Shown here one piece after another: positions 37,356-48,279 of a stretch of 64,000 nt of DNA (positions within the stretch are counted from its first letter, which is position 1; every line of letters begins with the position of its first letter). Under the pieces are notes generated by a model. The model ran no database searches. It had not been told where the DNA came from and saw only the letters and a program-made list of their open reading frames with translations. The translations under genes and the position numbers were made by a program. The stretch is from Euglena gracilis (lineage: Eukaryota > Euglenida > Euglenophyceae > Euglenales). The stretch is taken from assembly GCA_039621445.1 (NCBI GenBank), contig CP154954.1:43565847-43629846 (forward strand), given 5' to 3'.

Positions 37356-38572
37356 ACGGTGACCCCCCCTGCAAGGCGCGGGTGCCCCCACGGGCCCCGT
37401 CTGTATACTCAGAGCCTTGCGGTGGGACCCGAAAACATTTGACAAACCTGAAATGGATTTCACGACCGAACTTCCGAGCTGGTTTACAACCTTAACCTCT
37501 AAACCTCTATCGACTTGGATCGACTTGAACCTGTACACCGCTGACAAAACCCGCCTGACTCAAAAACGACAAAACGGGCCTGGGCAGCCCCCCCTGGCCA
37601 GCCCACCTGAACCGGAACCGCTGGCCAGCCCAACTCGAACCAGCCCAACGGACCTGAACAAGACCCGACCCGACCGGAATTCACTGACCTGAAGTGCCTC
37701 TCTTCTGCCAATCAACCCATTCTTCTATTCTTCATCCTTGTTGTTGTGGGTTGGGACCCCCCCGTGAAGAACGAACCTTCCCCCCCGGACCTGGCCAGCC
37801 TACCTGTAAAAAAAAAACACAGCCCCCAACCCCAACCGTGGCAGCCAGCCAAAACTGGGCAAACGGTGGAAGGGGAACCTGATTTTGACCCAAAAACGCA
37901 GACCTGGCCGACCCCGGGGGACCGGCCTGGGGGGGGGGGCGAGGATCCTCCACGGCACCTGACCTCGCACAAACCAGCCTACCCCCCAGAAAAAAATTCA
38001 AAAAAACAAAAAAACATTGTCCTTGACCCAGCCGGATTTTTAACCAAAAACCCAGCCTTCACCTGATTTTTATTAAAATTCGTCCCCGGCCGGACCTTGA
38101 CCGCTTTGCCTGGGGGGGGGGGGGGTTGGAAGACCCCAGCTGGACCCACCCCCCACCGAACAGACACCAAGCCTAGACACCGAATTGGCTAACCGAACAG
38201 AAAACGGCTGTCTAGGACCCTGACCGTGACAAAACAACTCACCTGGCCTGAGAATAAAAATTTCCGGAAAATTTAACCATGGCTGGCGCTTGGTTCACAA
38301 CGGCGCCTGCCCCCCCCCCCAACGACAAACAGCCCTAGGCGGGCTGGGGGGGGGGGACAACACACCAGACCCCGCACAGACCCAACTGTCAAAGGAGAAC
38401 ACTTGACTCAGCCCACCCGCCATAAAACGAACCTGAACGGCACAGCCCCCTGGGGGGGGGGGGCTGAACCACAACGGTCCCCTCGCTCGCCCCCTCCTCA
38501 CAACGAGTGCACTCCGCACCCCTTCCTGTTGGAGTCGTGAAGAGTTGTAAACAACTCCTTCAGGAAGGGGAG
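37356..38572 (+). other. E2 3' non-coding region with C- and A-tracts and terminal stem-loop
   Basis: No gene supported. Runs of 8-12 C alternate with A runs. At the end, CCCCTTCCTG (38519-38528) pairs with CAGGAAGGGG (38561-38570), enclosing GAGTTG-TAAA-CAACTC (38542-38557); the right arm is the polypurine tract. Confidence 0.7.
38563..38572 (+). other. E2 polypurine tract
   Basis: GGAAGGGGAG directly precedes the 3' LTR and forms one arm of a stem-loop. Confidence 0.75.
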
Positions 38573-39045
38573 TGTGAGTCAGGGGTGCTGAGTGCCCAAA
38601 ACAACATAACCTAACCCAACCCAACCTGATGCCTCTGCAGTTAGGATTAGGAAAATCTTATTAGGAATTATTATCAGCTGACCCCATCTCTCCCTGCACA
38701 GGGCTCTGTCTCTGTTTTTGTCTGTTTCAAGTTCAAGAATCGAATTATCTTGGTGGCATCAATTATCATTACCTGGACTTTACGTACTTTTGGTTTTGGA
38801 TCGGTGTGGTGGATTTGCTGAATTGCTTGTATTGTGCTGTTGGACTTGTGGATTTTTTTAAAAGGAAAGCCAACCAACCCACCTGTTTTCACCCAAAAAA
38901 CCCGCAAAAACAAAAAGAAAATGCAATTTTTGAAACAAGCCGCGAGGGGAATTGAAATAACCCTGGGCAGGGTAAAAGATCCTACGCAACGGGGTGCCGG
39001 CCCCGAGGGACTGGAAACTCCAGGGCAGGCACCACGGTTACAACA
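38573..39045 (+). repeat. E2 3' LTR
   Basis: 473 bp; pairs with 9226-9701. It ends GGTTACAACA and is followed by the duplicated target ACCT, after which E1's methyltransferase coding resumes. Confidence 0.9.
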
Positions 39046-40573
39046 ACCTGGACCCCAAGTGGCAGGCAGATTTTCAGGTGGATGCCTTGACGTGGGACTA
39101 CAAGAAAGTTCTGAAGCCTGGGGAATTCCACACGGTGGTCTGTGGGGTTCCGTGCACGGAATTCAGCCTGGCACTCACAACCAGACCAAGACAGCTGGAG
39201 AAGGGGGACGCATTGGCAAAAAAGGCCCTGGAGATCGTGAAATTTATGCGACCGCAGAAATGGTGGCTGGAAAATCCCAGACATGGGTACCTCAGACACA
39301 GGGAGTACATGAAACCATATCCATTTGTTGATTTGGATTATTGTCAATACTCCGACTGGGGGTACAAAAAGCCAACACGAATCTGGGGCAGCCCAGATAT
39401 CCTGCAAGTGCAGGGAAAGCTGTGTGACGGGAGAACATGTCCCAACCTGATCCCAGGGAAGAAGGGTCACCGGGTGAAAATCTCCAACACGACGAGTATT
39501 CCCAGAAACAAAGTATCAAATTCCAGAAGGACTGATCCAAGTTTTGGTTGGTTGGAAAGATGAGCAAAACACCTGCGGCACAGCCAAAAACCCCACGGAG
39601 GCACCATGAAAACGTTCATCTGCCAAAACGGTCGCTTGGGCCAGCATCGGAACGACTGTTGGGAGAGGTGGTGAAACGGGGGAAGTCCAAGCAACTTCTG
39701 ATTGGCATTCGTGCGGTCTGCCCGAATGGTGAAACGGTGGACCTGAAGGCCCTCGTGGACACAAGGGCCCAAACCAACCTGATCAGAAAAGACCTCCTAC
39801 CCCTGGGAGCCTTCACGGTGTCAAACCACCCCTTGGCCCTCGGCACTGCCGACGGCACATGGAAGGGGGGAGGGTTGCATGAAACGACACTGACACTGAA
39901 ATTCACGTCCCAGGTTTTCAACCAGGACAACACAAGGGAATGGACAACCACGGGGACCTTCCACGACGCGGCAATCCAGGTGGGGTATTTTGGGGTATCC
40001 CTGAATGGAGCAACACCACTTAGGGGTTTTTCCACACCTACATTCACTGGCCATGATAGGGGAACCATTGCTCCTGCTGACAAGTTGGAAAAGAGTAAGA
40101 GAACTGGAACAGGGTGACAGAAAAATTTTGAAGAAAGTCGGCAAGGTGCGGGCCATGAACCTGCAGGTGCCTGCAGAAGCAGGTGAAACGGAAGAATTTT
40201 TGTTTGAAGACGAAACAGTTTTGGAAAATCTGGCCCAGCATCTGGAAACCAGAAAACGCAAAGCCCCACAAGGGGTCCAGGGGGTGATAGCCGTGCCTGA
40301 AGGGCAGGCTGTGGAAGGAGACAGGGTGACATATTTGGTCGCAAAGCTACACAAAGACTACGAGGGAGTGGTGTTGAGGAACAAGATCCACCCAAACCCC
40401 CCTGAACGTGGTCCACTGGGTTTCGGGAAAATAGAACTCAAGCCTGGGACTATGGCAAAAAAACAAAGACCCATCCACATGACCGGAGAACGCCGACAGG
40501 CACTCCTGGACATGGTCGACGAGTGGGTCAGGGATGAAAAGGTGGAGGACGGGAGAAGTGACTGGTGCAGCCC
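39046..40573 (+). pseudogene. E1 pol continuation: C5-MTase catalytic half, protease-like domain, start of RT
   Basis: Resumes E1 right after the E2 target duplication. Methyltransferase: NLDPKWQADFQVDALTWDY, VVCGVPCTEFS (about 39145-39170), WWLENP, GYKKPTRIWGSP. A frame change near 39540 leads to the protease-like domain (NVHLPKRSLGP; ALVDTRAQTNLI, with Arg for the Gly of DTG; ADGTWKGGG). Another frameshift near 39990 restores the MEQHHLGVFPHL frame, running into RT (GPLGFGKIELKPG). It encodes the same activities as E2 but is dead from frameshifts. The tandem duplication begins at 40574, in the middle of RT. Confidence 0.85.
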
Positions 40574-43500
40574 CACGTTCGTGGTGGCAAAGGAATGGGG
40601 AAAGTGGAGGGGGGGGTGGATTTCAGGGCCCTGAACGCGGCCACGGTGACAGACGCACACCCCCTCCCCCGGATCGAAGACATCCTGGTCAAACAGGGTC
40701 AACGGGCAATGTACAGTATGTTGGACCTAAAGGAGGCTTTCCATCAGGTACCCATGAGAAAGAAATCCCGACCCTACACCTGCTGTAATACACCAAGAGG
40801 AACAAAGCAGTGGAAAGTAGTGGTGATGGGGATGAAAAACGGAGTTCCAATTTTCCAGAGGGTCATTGAATACAGCCTGGAGGAGGTGGCAGACATTGCC
40901 AACCCCTACGTAGATGACATCATTGTAGGCACAGTTTGACAGGGAACGGAAGAGGCAACAATCCTCCAACACGACAACGACATCCGCAGAGTCATGGAGG
41001 CACTCAAGAAACAGCTGCTCGTAGCCGACATCAAAAAATGTAAGTTTTTTGTTCATGAAGTGGACTTCTGCGGACACATCCTGGGGGGAGGACAACGGAG
41101 ACCAGCCCCAGGAAAACTGATGGCTCTGCAAAAGTGGGAAGAACCAAAAACCGTCACAGCCCTCCGCGCATTCTTGGGATTCATCAACTACTACTCCTCC
41201 TACATCCCAGGATACGCGGAGTTGGCAGCGGATCTGATGGAAAAACTCAAGGTGAAGAAGGGACTGGGAAAAAAGGGGAGCCAGATGCCTGTGTTTTTCG
41301 GGGAGAAGGAACGCAAGGCGTTCCAGGCCATCAAGGACAAACTGTTGGGCAGCCTCAAACTGCAAACGGTCAACCCCGACAAGCCATTCATCCTCCGAGT
41401 GGATGCCAGTGGCAGGGATGTGGGAGCCGCCTTGGAGCAGTTTGTGGAGGATGGATTGGAAAAACCGGACACCACAACAGCACAGACCAAGAAAACGGCC
41501 CCAGTGGCCTTTTGTTCACAGAAATTGGCACCGGGACAGGTCAGGACTTGGACACCACGGGACAAGGAAACATACGCGGTGATCCTGGCCCTTCAAGAAT
41601 GGGCCTCGTGGATTGGTATGCAACCGGTGCTGGTCCTGACCGATCACAAAGCTATCGAGTCCTGGGCCACAGAAAACCTGGACACAGCCACAGGGTTGTC
41701 GGGACGTAGGGCCAGATGGCACGAACTCCTTTCAAAATTTGATATCACGGTAGCCTACGTACCTGGGAAGGACAACGTGCTGGCTGACGCCTTGAGCAGG
41801 TGGGCCTATCCCGCCTCACAGGCGTTTGCCGACGTCAGTGTGCACGGCAGTGAGGAGGATGACCGCCTCATGCAAGAAATAATCGAACAGGAAAGGAAGG
41901 AGGAAAGGGGCTGCTCAGTGGTTTCAATGAAGGAATTGCTACGGGCACAGAAAAAATTGGGAGACCCACCCCTCGTTGTGGCCGTCACGACAAGGGGAGG
42001 GGCCAAGACTGGTGAGGATTCGGCCACAACGAGTAAAGTCACACCAGGGAAGGAGACCCCCCCCAGAAAAAACTTCAAAAACTTCAAAACCCAAGGACAG
42101 GGACACCGAAGGCACACAAGAAAAGGGAACCCCAGAAAAAGAAATGGCCAAGAGGACAGCCACAGAGGAAGACCCCCTTAGGTGAAGAACCTTGGAAGAG
42201 GACCCTGTGGACCCTCCAAAAACAGCAAGTCCAGGGGAGAACGGACTCGAGGACGCGCAGCGTCCCTCATCTTCGACGAGCCTGCCTGTGGGACCTCCAT
42301 CAAGGGGAGTGCACGCCCCGGAGCTTCCACCGACAGGGCCGCAGTCGGTGATGGACGAGGACTGGAGGAGCGGGTACAGCGGGTGCCCCAAGTGGGGCCC
42401 TGTGCTCAAGGGGTTGGAGGATTCGGGGTTCAAAGAATGGCCTGAGGGCTTCCGATTTGAAAACGGAAGGCTCTTCAAACACGGACTCTTGTGTGTACCA
42501 AGGGATGTCATGGGGAGGGTCATCAGGGAACACCACGAAGCGGCGGGACACCCAGGGGCTGAACGGCTGTGAGATCAGATGGGTCGGTGGTTTATTTTCG
42601 ACGACCACCAACACGCAAGAAAACTGACCAGCAAAATGATGGGGATGTGTGAAACGTGTCAGGTCACTGAACCAAACCATCAAACCTTCAGGTGTCCAAT
42701 ACAACCAACACCGGTCCCGCCCCACCTGATGGACAGCGTGGCGGTCGACCTCTTTGCACTACCGGAAACCACTTTTGAAGGGAAACGGTACGACACTTTG
42801 GCACTTTGTGTGGACCGATTGAGTGGGTGGATGGTTGCTACCCCCCATCTTAACAAGGGTCTCACAGCAGAAAAGGTGGCCAAGGAAATGTTTCGACAGT
42901 GGGATCTGTTCAGAATCCCCTCGGTGGTGAGTTCCGACAGGGGTCCACAGTTCACCGCAGCCTGGTGGAAAACTCTGTGCGCGGCACACGGTGTAAGGGT
43001 TGCGTGTGGACAGGCTTACCACCATCAGGCGAACGGAAGGGCAGAGGTAGCCGGGCAGCAGGTGATGCGGAAACTTGCAAAGCTGGCTGCAGAAAACGGT
43101 GTCCCGTGGGTGGAACTCCTCCCACGGGCTTTGACGGCCATTCACGACGTGCCTGGGGAGGCTGGACTGTCCCCCTAGGAGATTGTTTTTGGGCGACACC
43201 GACCGTTGTGTGGGATTCCGCACAAACCACAGCGGGAGGCCGAATGTGCGACACGATTCCTCAAACGAATGAAGGAACGAGACAGGTGGGTGGAGCAAAC
43301 GCTCAATGAAAAGCTGGAAGCTCGGAAAGAGGCTGTGAACCAGAAACGACGCGAACCCCCAGCCCTGAAAATTGGTTCCAAGGTTTGGTACCAACCTGAA
43401 CGACAGCCTGGAACCGAGTTGGAACCCAGGTGTAAAGGGCCAGCGGTGGTTTTGGAAAGAGTGTGAGACCACTCCTACGTGGTGGAGCTTCAACCAGGGA

Positions 43501-43826
43501 AACGGCAGCCGGCCCTCCGTTCCCAACTGAAACCACACGTGGAAGACCTTTACTCAACCACTCCCGTGCCCTTGTATTTTTGGTGTGGAAAGGCTCAAGA
43601 GCTGGAGGTTGGACCTGACGAGTGGGAGGTGGATAGGGTGCTCAACCATCGACACGAAAACGGGAAGACGGAATTTTTGGTGCGGTGGAAAGGATTTGGG
43701 CCAGAAGACGACCAATGGGAACCGCTGGGGAATTTTTTATTTAGAATCAATAAGGACGTGGTTGCCTATTGTGTGGAGAACGGGGTGGATTTGGACGCAA
43801 AGGAATTGTTGGAACTGATGAAGTGA
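40574..43826 (+). pseudogene. E1 pol C-terminal part (tandem unit 1): RT, RNase H, integrase, chromodomain
   Basis: Frameshift near 40610, TGA at 40937 (Trp codon), frame slip in the C-run near 42060, stops at 42570 (TGA), 43176 (TAG) and 43464 (TGA). RT: YSMLDLKEAFHQVP, NPYVDDIIVG. RNase H: LRVDASGRDVGAALEQ, DKETYAVILALQ, LTDHKAIESW. Integrase: EHHEAAGHPG...CETCQ, VAVDLF, SSDRGPQFT, NGRAEVAGQQV. Chromodomain: EWEVDRVLNHRHENGKTEF, then WKGFGPEDDQWEP, ending at TGA 43824-43826. The stops at 42570 and near 43176 also occur in the duplicate (52646, about 53258), so they predate the duplication; the TGA at 40937 does not. Confidence 0.88.
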
Positions 43827-43866
43827 CAAGGTTCCTTGTCTTCTTCATCCCCACATTCCCTCACAG

Positions 43867-44301
43867 ATGGCCCGACATGGACGTCAACAACGCCAATACC
43901 AACCTTAACAACCCCAACATCACCACCCCTACTTTCGACCTCAACCCCTTCGACGACCACCCCCTCCCCCATACCAGACACCCCCAACCCCCGACTTCGT
44001 CATCCCCACCATTCTACCCCGACCCCTACGCAAGGCCCTCGAGGCCGAGCTCCCCCCCGCCAGCTGCTGGAGAACGCCCACACCCACCCCTACCCAGCCT
44101 ACTAGCTGCCTCCCACCCCCAGCCATTCGCATACCCACCCCAATACCACCCCAGCCCACCCCAACAACGACCCCACCCCCCCAGAGGGAGCGCGGGCGCT
44201 CCATCTGCAGCAGCCCCCGCAGCCCCCGCAGCCCCCGCTCCCTCAGCCCCCCCTCTACCTCGGGACCCCGGACCGGAGCCCGTCCCCCCCTGCATCGCTG
44301 A
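43867..44301 (+). pseudogene. E1 proline-rich third ORF, unit 1
   Basis: Homologue of 36849-37355: an ATG after CCTCACAG, an early TAA at 43906, then open to TGA 44299. It conserves FVIPTILPRPLRKALEAELP and RGRSICSSPRSPRSPRS. Broken. Confidence 0.45.
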
Positions 44302-45755
44302 CCTCCCCCTCCTCCTCCGACAACGACTCGCCCCCGCGACGCCCCATCCCCTGGTTCCTCCGGGACCTCTGGGGCTAGCTCCCCCCTGGAGGCTCCCTTC
44401 CCCCCCCCCAATATTGGTTCCGGCTGCCCCCCTTGCAGCCTCCTTTTACCTGTTCAGAGCCCTCAGACCGTTTCTTCAACCGCAGTGGGAAGGGAAGCTG
44501 TCCCATACTGAACCTAGAGTGCCCCCCCCCCCCCACACCGAACCTAGGGGGCCCCCCCCCAGTGAACCAGGGCACCCCCCGCAGGACCTGGGTTCCCCCC
44601 CACGGGCAGCCCAAGGTCCGGGCAGATATTTTTTATCAAAAAAAAGGGGGAGAGGCGCTTGGCGCCTGCCGTTTCCCCCCCCCGACAAGGGATCGGAGAG
44701 GGGCGTCCAGCCACCGCACCCCAAGACAAAAAAAGATCGAAAAAAAGGGAAAACAAAAAAAGACCTAAAAAAGGAAAAGAAGGGGGGGCTCAGCCAACTG
44801 CCCCCCCCCCAAACAGGGACCGTGGGCAGCGCTTGGCACCTGCCCCCCCCCCCGTCGACGAAGGGCCTAGAGGGGGGGGGGCAGCCCCGGACCTGCAAAA
44901 AAAACCCAGAACCTGGGTTGGCCACATCTGGTCCTACCCAAAGCGTAGAGGGCTCAACTAATACCCTGCCCTCCGCTTAATTCGTGCATTTTTTAACTCA
45001 ACAGACGCTTGACGAAAGAGATGGGGTGGAGTGGAAGTCGGGCATTAATGAACCTGCTGCCCCCCCCCACGCCTGACAGAGCTGGGGGTACCAGGATACA
45101 CCCCAGGGAGCATTCAAAAAATTTTGAAAACGACTTTTTGGCTGAGGTGGGCAGCGCTGGCCTGCTCCCCCCCCCGTACAGGACCGGGACCTGGGGGGGG
45201 GGGGGTGCGCCACCGAGGCTGAAAAAAAAAACACACAAAAAAAACAACGGGGGCCCAGCCAACTGCCCCCCCCACAAAAAAGGAGGAAAAATATTTTTTC
45301 GGTTGTGGGCGGTGCTGGATGCCTGCCCCCCCCCTTGGGGGGAACCAACCACCTGACCTCCCCGGAAAAAAAAACGGACCCTGCCCCAGCCTGATTTTAA
45401 CCGAAAGACCCTGACTCAGCCTTCGCTTGATTTTTATAAAAATTCGCCACTGGCCGGCGACGGACCGCTTGGCAGGGGGAGGCGGAACACCCCGAACGGG
45501 AGCTGCCCCCCTTTAAAAAAAAAAAAAGGGCAGGGGTTGCGGTCAGCGACTGGCGCCTGCCCCCCCCCCACGACAAGGGACCTGGAGGGGAGAGCCACCT
45601 GAGAAAAAAAAACAACCAGGCCAGCCCCCCCCCCTGATGAGGGACCAACCTGGGACCAAAAACAGGAACGGCCCAGCCCCCTTTCAACAAACGCACTACA
45701 CACCCCTTCCCAAGTGAGTCGAGAACAGTTGTAAACAACTCCTTGGGAAGGGGAG
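44302..45755 (+). other. E1 3' non-coding region, unit 1: C-tract/A-tract array and terminal stem-loop
   Basis: No gene supported. More than 15 runs of 7-14 C, often followed by A runs. Just before the LTR, CCCCTTCCCAAG (45703-45714) pairs with CTTGGGAAGGGG (45742-45753), with AGTTG-TAAA-CAACT inside (45727-45740). The polypurine tract GGGAAGGGGAG is 45745-45755. Confidence 0.7.
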
Positions 45756-46447
45756 TGTGAGTCAGGGGTGCTGAGTGCCCTTGTAAGTTAACTAACATCA
45801 GGCGCTAACCTTAAAAGCTAACCCAGGCGCCCACAGAACTAACCAGGGGACTCGACCCAACCAGGGGCCTACAGTTTCAATGATGAAACAATTAGGATAA
45901 TCCCCTCCTAACTGAATTTTAACCACTGACCACATTTTAACCACTGACTCCCACAGGGCTCTGTCACTACTCTGTTCTTACTCAAGCTGATTATCCATTT
46001 GCCATTGGCATATCTGGTTCAAGTTTCAAGTCAATTCAGGTTGTCAAGATTTCATTGGAAGTGGAAGTTGATTATCTGTTCAAGTATTGGTCCGGTGATC
46101 TGAAGTGAAGTCTGAAGCAGCAGTTGTTGCTGCTGGTGTGCCTAAGAAGCGCCAGTTCGCCGGCACCGAAGACCTTCACTGACCACGACCACCAATTTGA
46201 AAGCATTTCGCTGCTTTGAGCAAGACCTACAGGTGTTTTATACCCGATTTGTGACTCCCCAAGGACCCACCCCACACCAACCCCAAAAAGGAAAAAGGTC
46301 GTTTTACCAAAAAAAATGAAACAATTTTTAACAAAGGCCGCGCGGGGAATTGAAATAAAACTGGGCAGGGTAATCGATCCTACGCGGTGACAGGGAAACC
46401 CCGCGGACCTGGAACAAGCGGAGCAGCAAAGGGGGTTAACCCGTACA
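45756..46447 (+). repeat. LTR between E1 pol and the next gag, unit 1
   Basis: About 692 bp, starting TGTGAGTCAGGGGTGCTGAGTG like the E2 LTR but otherwise different, ending near CCCGTACA. It has a polypurine tract on its left and a PBS on its right, so it acts as the 3' LTR of E1 and the 5' LTR of a following copy (a shared-LTR tandem array). The duplicate is at 55871-56563. Confidence 0.85.
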
Positions 46448-46449
46448 AA

Positions 46450-46461
46450 TGGTAGCAGAGG
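46450..46461 (+). other. primer binding site, unit 1
   Basis: TGGTAGCAGAGG, complementary to the initiator tRNA-Met 3' end, two bases after the LTR. Confidence 0.85.
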
Positions 46462-47258
46462 GTTTTTGCCCATTTTCAGTTCCCCCGAAGGCGGCTGGAC
46501 TGAACAACAGGAAAATGCCACAGAACCACGGGAATCTGTCTCATCAGCCATCGCTTGGTGGGCTGGTCCAGAGACAGATGTCCATTTCAATGACCCAGCA
46601 ACAGGAATCACACTGACAGAATTCACAATGACCGCCCCAGAAAACTTTCAGTGGAACTAGGAACCTGAACAATGGGAATACGACACAGAAACGACCACAG
46701 ACATGGTGAGGAACCTGGGGTGCGACATTGACATTGCACAGTTGTCGCAGATGACAATTGCGATGGTTGAAATGGAACAAGATGGGGAACAGAACCCCAG
46801 GACACAGGAGGAAACAGGGACAACACAGTTCACTGACGCCGAAGACGACGAACTGGGAGACATCTACCAAGACACACAGACGCTGCAGCTGACATACCAC
46901 CCAGAACCCAGAACGGACACTCAGAACCAACTGTTGAGGCACATGACGGAATTCCAGCAGGAATTCCAAACTTTCAGGCGAGCCACTGAATTTGTGAACC
47001 AGAAAACCACGGAGGTGATTCAACGACTTCAAAACACCACGGAACTGCAGTTTACACGCTTGGAACAGCAGCTGATTACACAGGGGGAACGGACAGAAGG
47101 GTTGGTGTGGCAAACAGATGGCGGGTGTGAAGAGCTGTCCACAAACCTGGCCACAGTAACTGAAAACTTGGAGGGGATGGTGACGAGTCAAAACAGACTG
47201 TACCAGGGACACTTTGAGAACCTGGGACAACAGATTCGTGACCTGAAGGGGATGGGGC
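46462..47258 (+). pseudogene. truncated gag N-terminus of the E1 family, unit 1
   Basis: Acidic/Gln-rich start and coiled coil (FQTFRRATEFVNQKTTEVIQ, NRLYQGHFENLGQQIRDLKG) homologous to E2 gag. TAG at 46658; relative to unit 2 it lacks about 132 bp near 46935. Coding stops at KGMG where foreign DNA begins, exactly the codon at which E1 gag starts at 1738, so the two halves complement each other. Confidence 0.8.
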
Positions 47259-47410
47259 CGAGCCCTTGCCTTGGTCAAAATGGCTGTGGGGCCCCCTTGG
47301 GGGCCAGTGGGGCCTCAAAAGGCCCTTGGGGGCCTTAGAGCCCCCTCGCGGCCCTTCGTGGCCCCTTTGGGCCCCCTTGGGACCCCCCCTTGGGGCGGGC
47401 ATTCTCGGAC
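47259..47410. other. left end of insertion X, GGCCCCTTGGGG-rich
   Basis: GC-rich stretch with repeated GGCCC(C)TTGGGGGCC-like palindromic words; no gene. Confidence 0.5.
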
Positions 47411-47930
47411 CTCGCACAAGGGGGTGGACCTGGCAAGGACACAAAGGACCATTTCCGTGGTTGGGGAGAAGATTTTCATTTTGGTCAGGAGAAAGGGTTG
47501 GCCTTCACTAAAGTGGGAGCAAGTGTTGAAGATTGATTCACTGCCAACTTTGAGTCCATATCATTTGATGAGAGAATATGTGAAAAGAACATCTTTTATC
47601 TCCCAGGGTGCCCCTTTGTTGTGGAGTTTGGATGGCAAAAAACCCTTGACATCCAACAGAATCAACTCTTTGACAAAGGAGTTGTTGGAAACGTTTGGCA
47701 TTCCAATTTCCCACTGGAAAGCCCACAGCAACAGGGGGGAAGGGGTTTTGATGTACAAAAAGTTGGGTTTGTCCAGTGAGGAGGTGTGTGAACTTGGACA
47801 GTGGCAAAATTCCACAGCCTTTTCAGCTCATTATTCAAGATTGGTGGCGGTGGATTCAGCAAACAAAAAAATTGAAAAGGGGTCGTGCACAATGTCTCGC
47901 CCCCAGAGTATGCGAACCCCGAAAGGTTGA
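47411..47930 (+). CDS. tyrosine recombinase C-terminal catalytic region, unit 1
   Basis: An open frame to TGA 47928-47930. Motifs of the DIRS/Crypton type of tyrosine recombinase: GKKPLTSNRINSLTKELLE (helix before box B), WKAHSNRG (H-x-x-R), CELGQWQN (box III Trp) and SAHYSRL (nucleophilic Tyr). The N-terminal part, including the first catalytic Arg, is not clearly present, and the frame upstream is low complexity, so this is a truncated gene or a 3' exon. Such enzymes insert DIRS/Ngaro retroelements or Cryptons by site-specific recombination. Downstream comes non-coding X sequence. The duplicate at 57659 carries a 28-bp deletion inside the catalytic region. Confidence 0.6.
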
Positions 47931-48279
47931 GTACTCCCGGGAAGTCTGACCAGGGAGGAAGTGACCATGAGGGCGGAGCACAAGAGGGGGGTGAGCCCAC
48001 CCAATGCACCCGAAAAAGGAAAGCAGCATCCTCCTTCAGGAGGGGGGGGCAAAAACGTCCCTACACACAGGCCGGGGAGCCCTGCGGTTCACCTTCGCCA
48101 AGTCGCTGTCGGAGAGCACATCATCACAAACTCCGGCACCAAAGTCGCAGTAAGAAGCACCCCGCCAAAAAGAACACAAACAACAAAACAGCCGGCACGC
48201 AAAATAGCATCTCACCCCCCTCTTGTGCTCCGCCCTCATGGTAACTTCCTCCCTGGTCAGACTTCCCGGAAGTACTCAA
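47927..48279. repeat. inverted repeat with 69-bp arms
   Basis: Left arm 47927-47995 and right arm 48211-48279 are complementary apart from about two mismatches, around a 215 bp spacer. In unit 2 the left arm is intact (58147-58215) but the right side is replaced by a diverged version (about 58379-58462). Possibly a small foldback element. Confidence 0.75.

Larger units (their letters stand above)
9226..39045 (+). mobile_element. E2, chromodomain Ty3/gypsy element with methyltransferase domains, itself interrupted by E3
   Basis: Bounded by LTRs at 9226-9701 and 38573-39045 and a 4-bp duplication ACCT (9222-9225, 39046-39049). It is inserted into the C5-methyltransferase gene of E1, codon GAC after motif I. 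Without E3 (14970-31809 plus one duplication) it is about 13 kb. The LTRs differ at about 13 sites in 473 bp, so it is older than E3. Order: PBS, gag, stop, Dam-like, C5-MTase-like, protease, RT, RNase H, integrase, chromodomain, proline-rich ORF, 3' stem-loop with polypurine tract. Several frameshifts and stops make it defective. Confidence 0.9.

Noticed and set aside
43769-44980. 403-codon frame across the pol end and C-tract region
   Set aside because: It lies in a different frame from pol and from the proline-rich ORF and is open only through Pro-coding C-runs.
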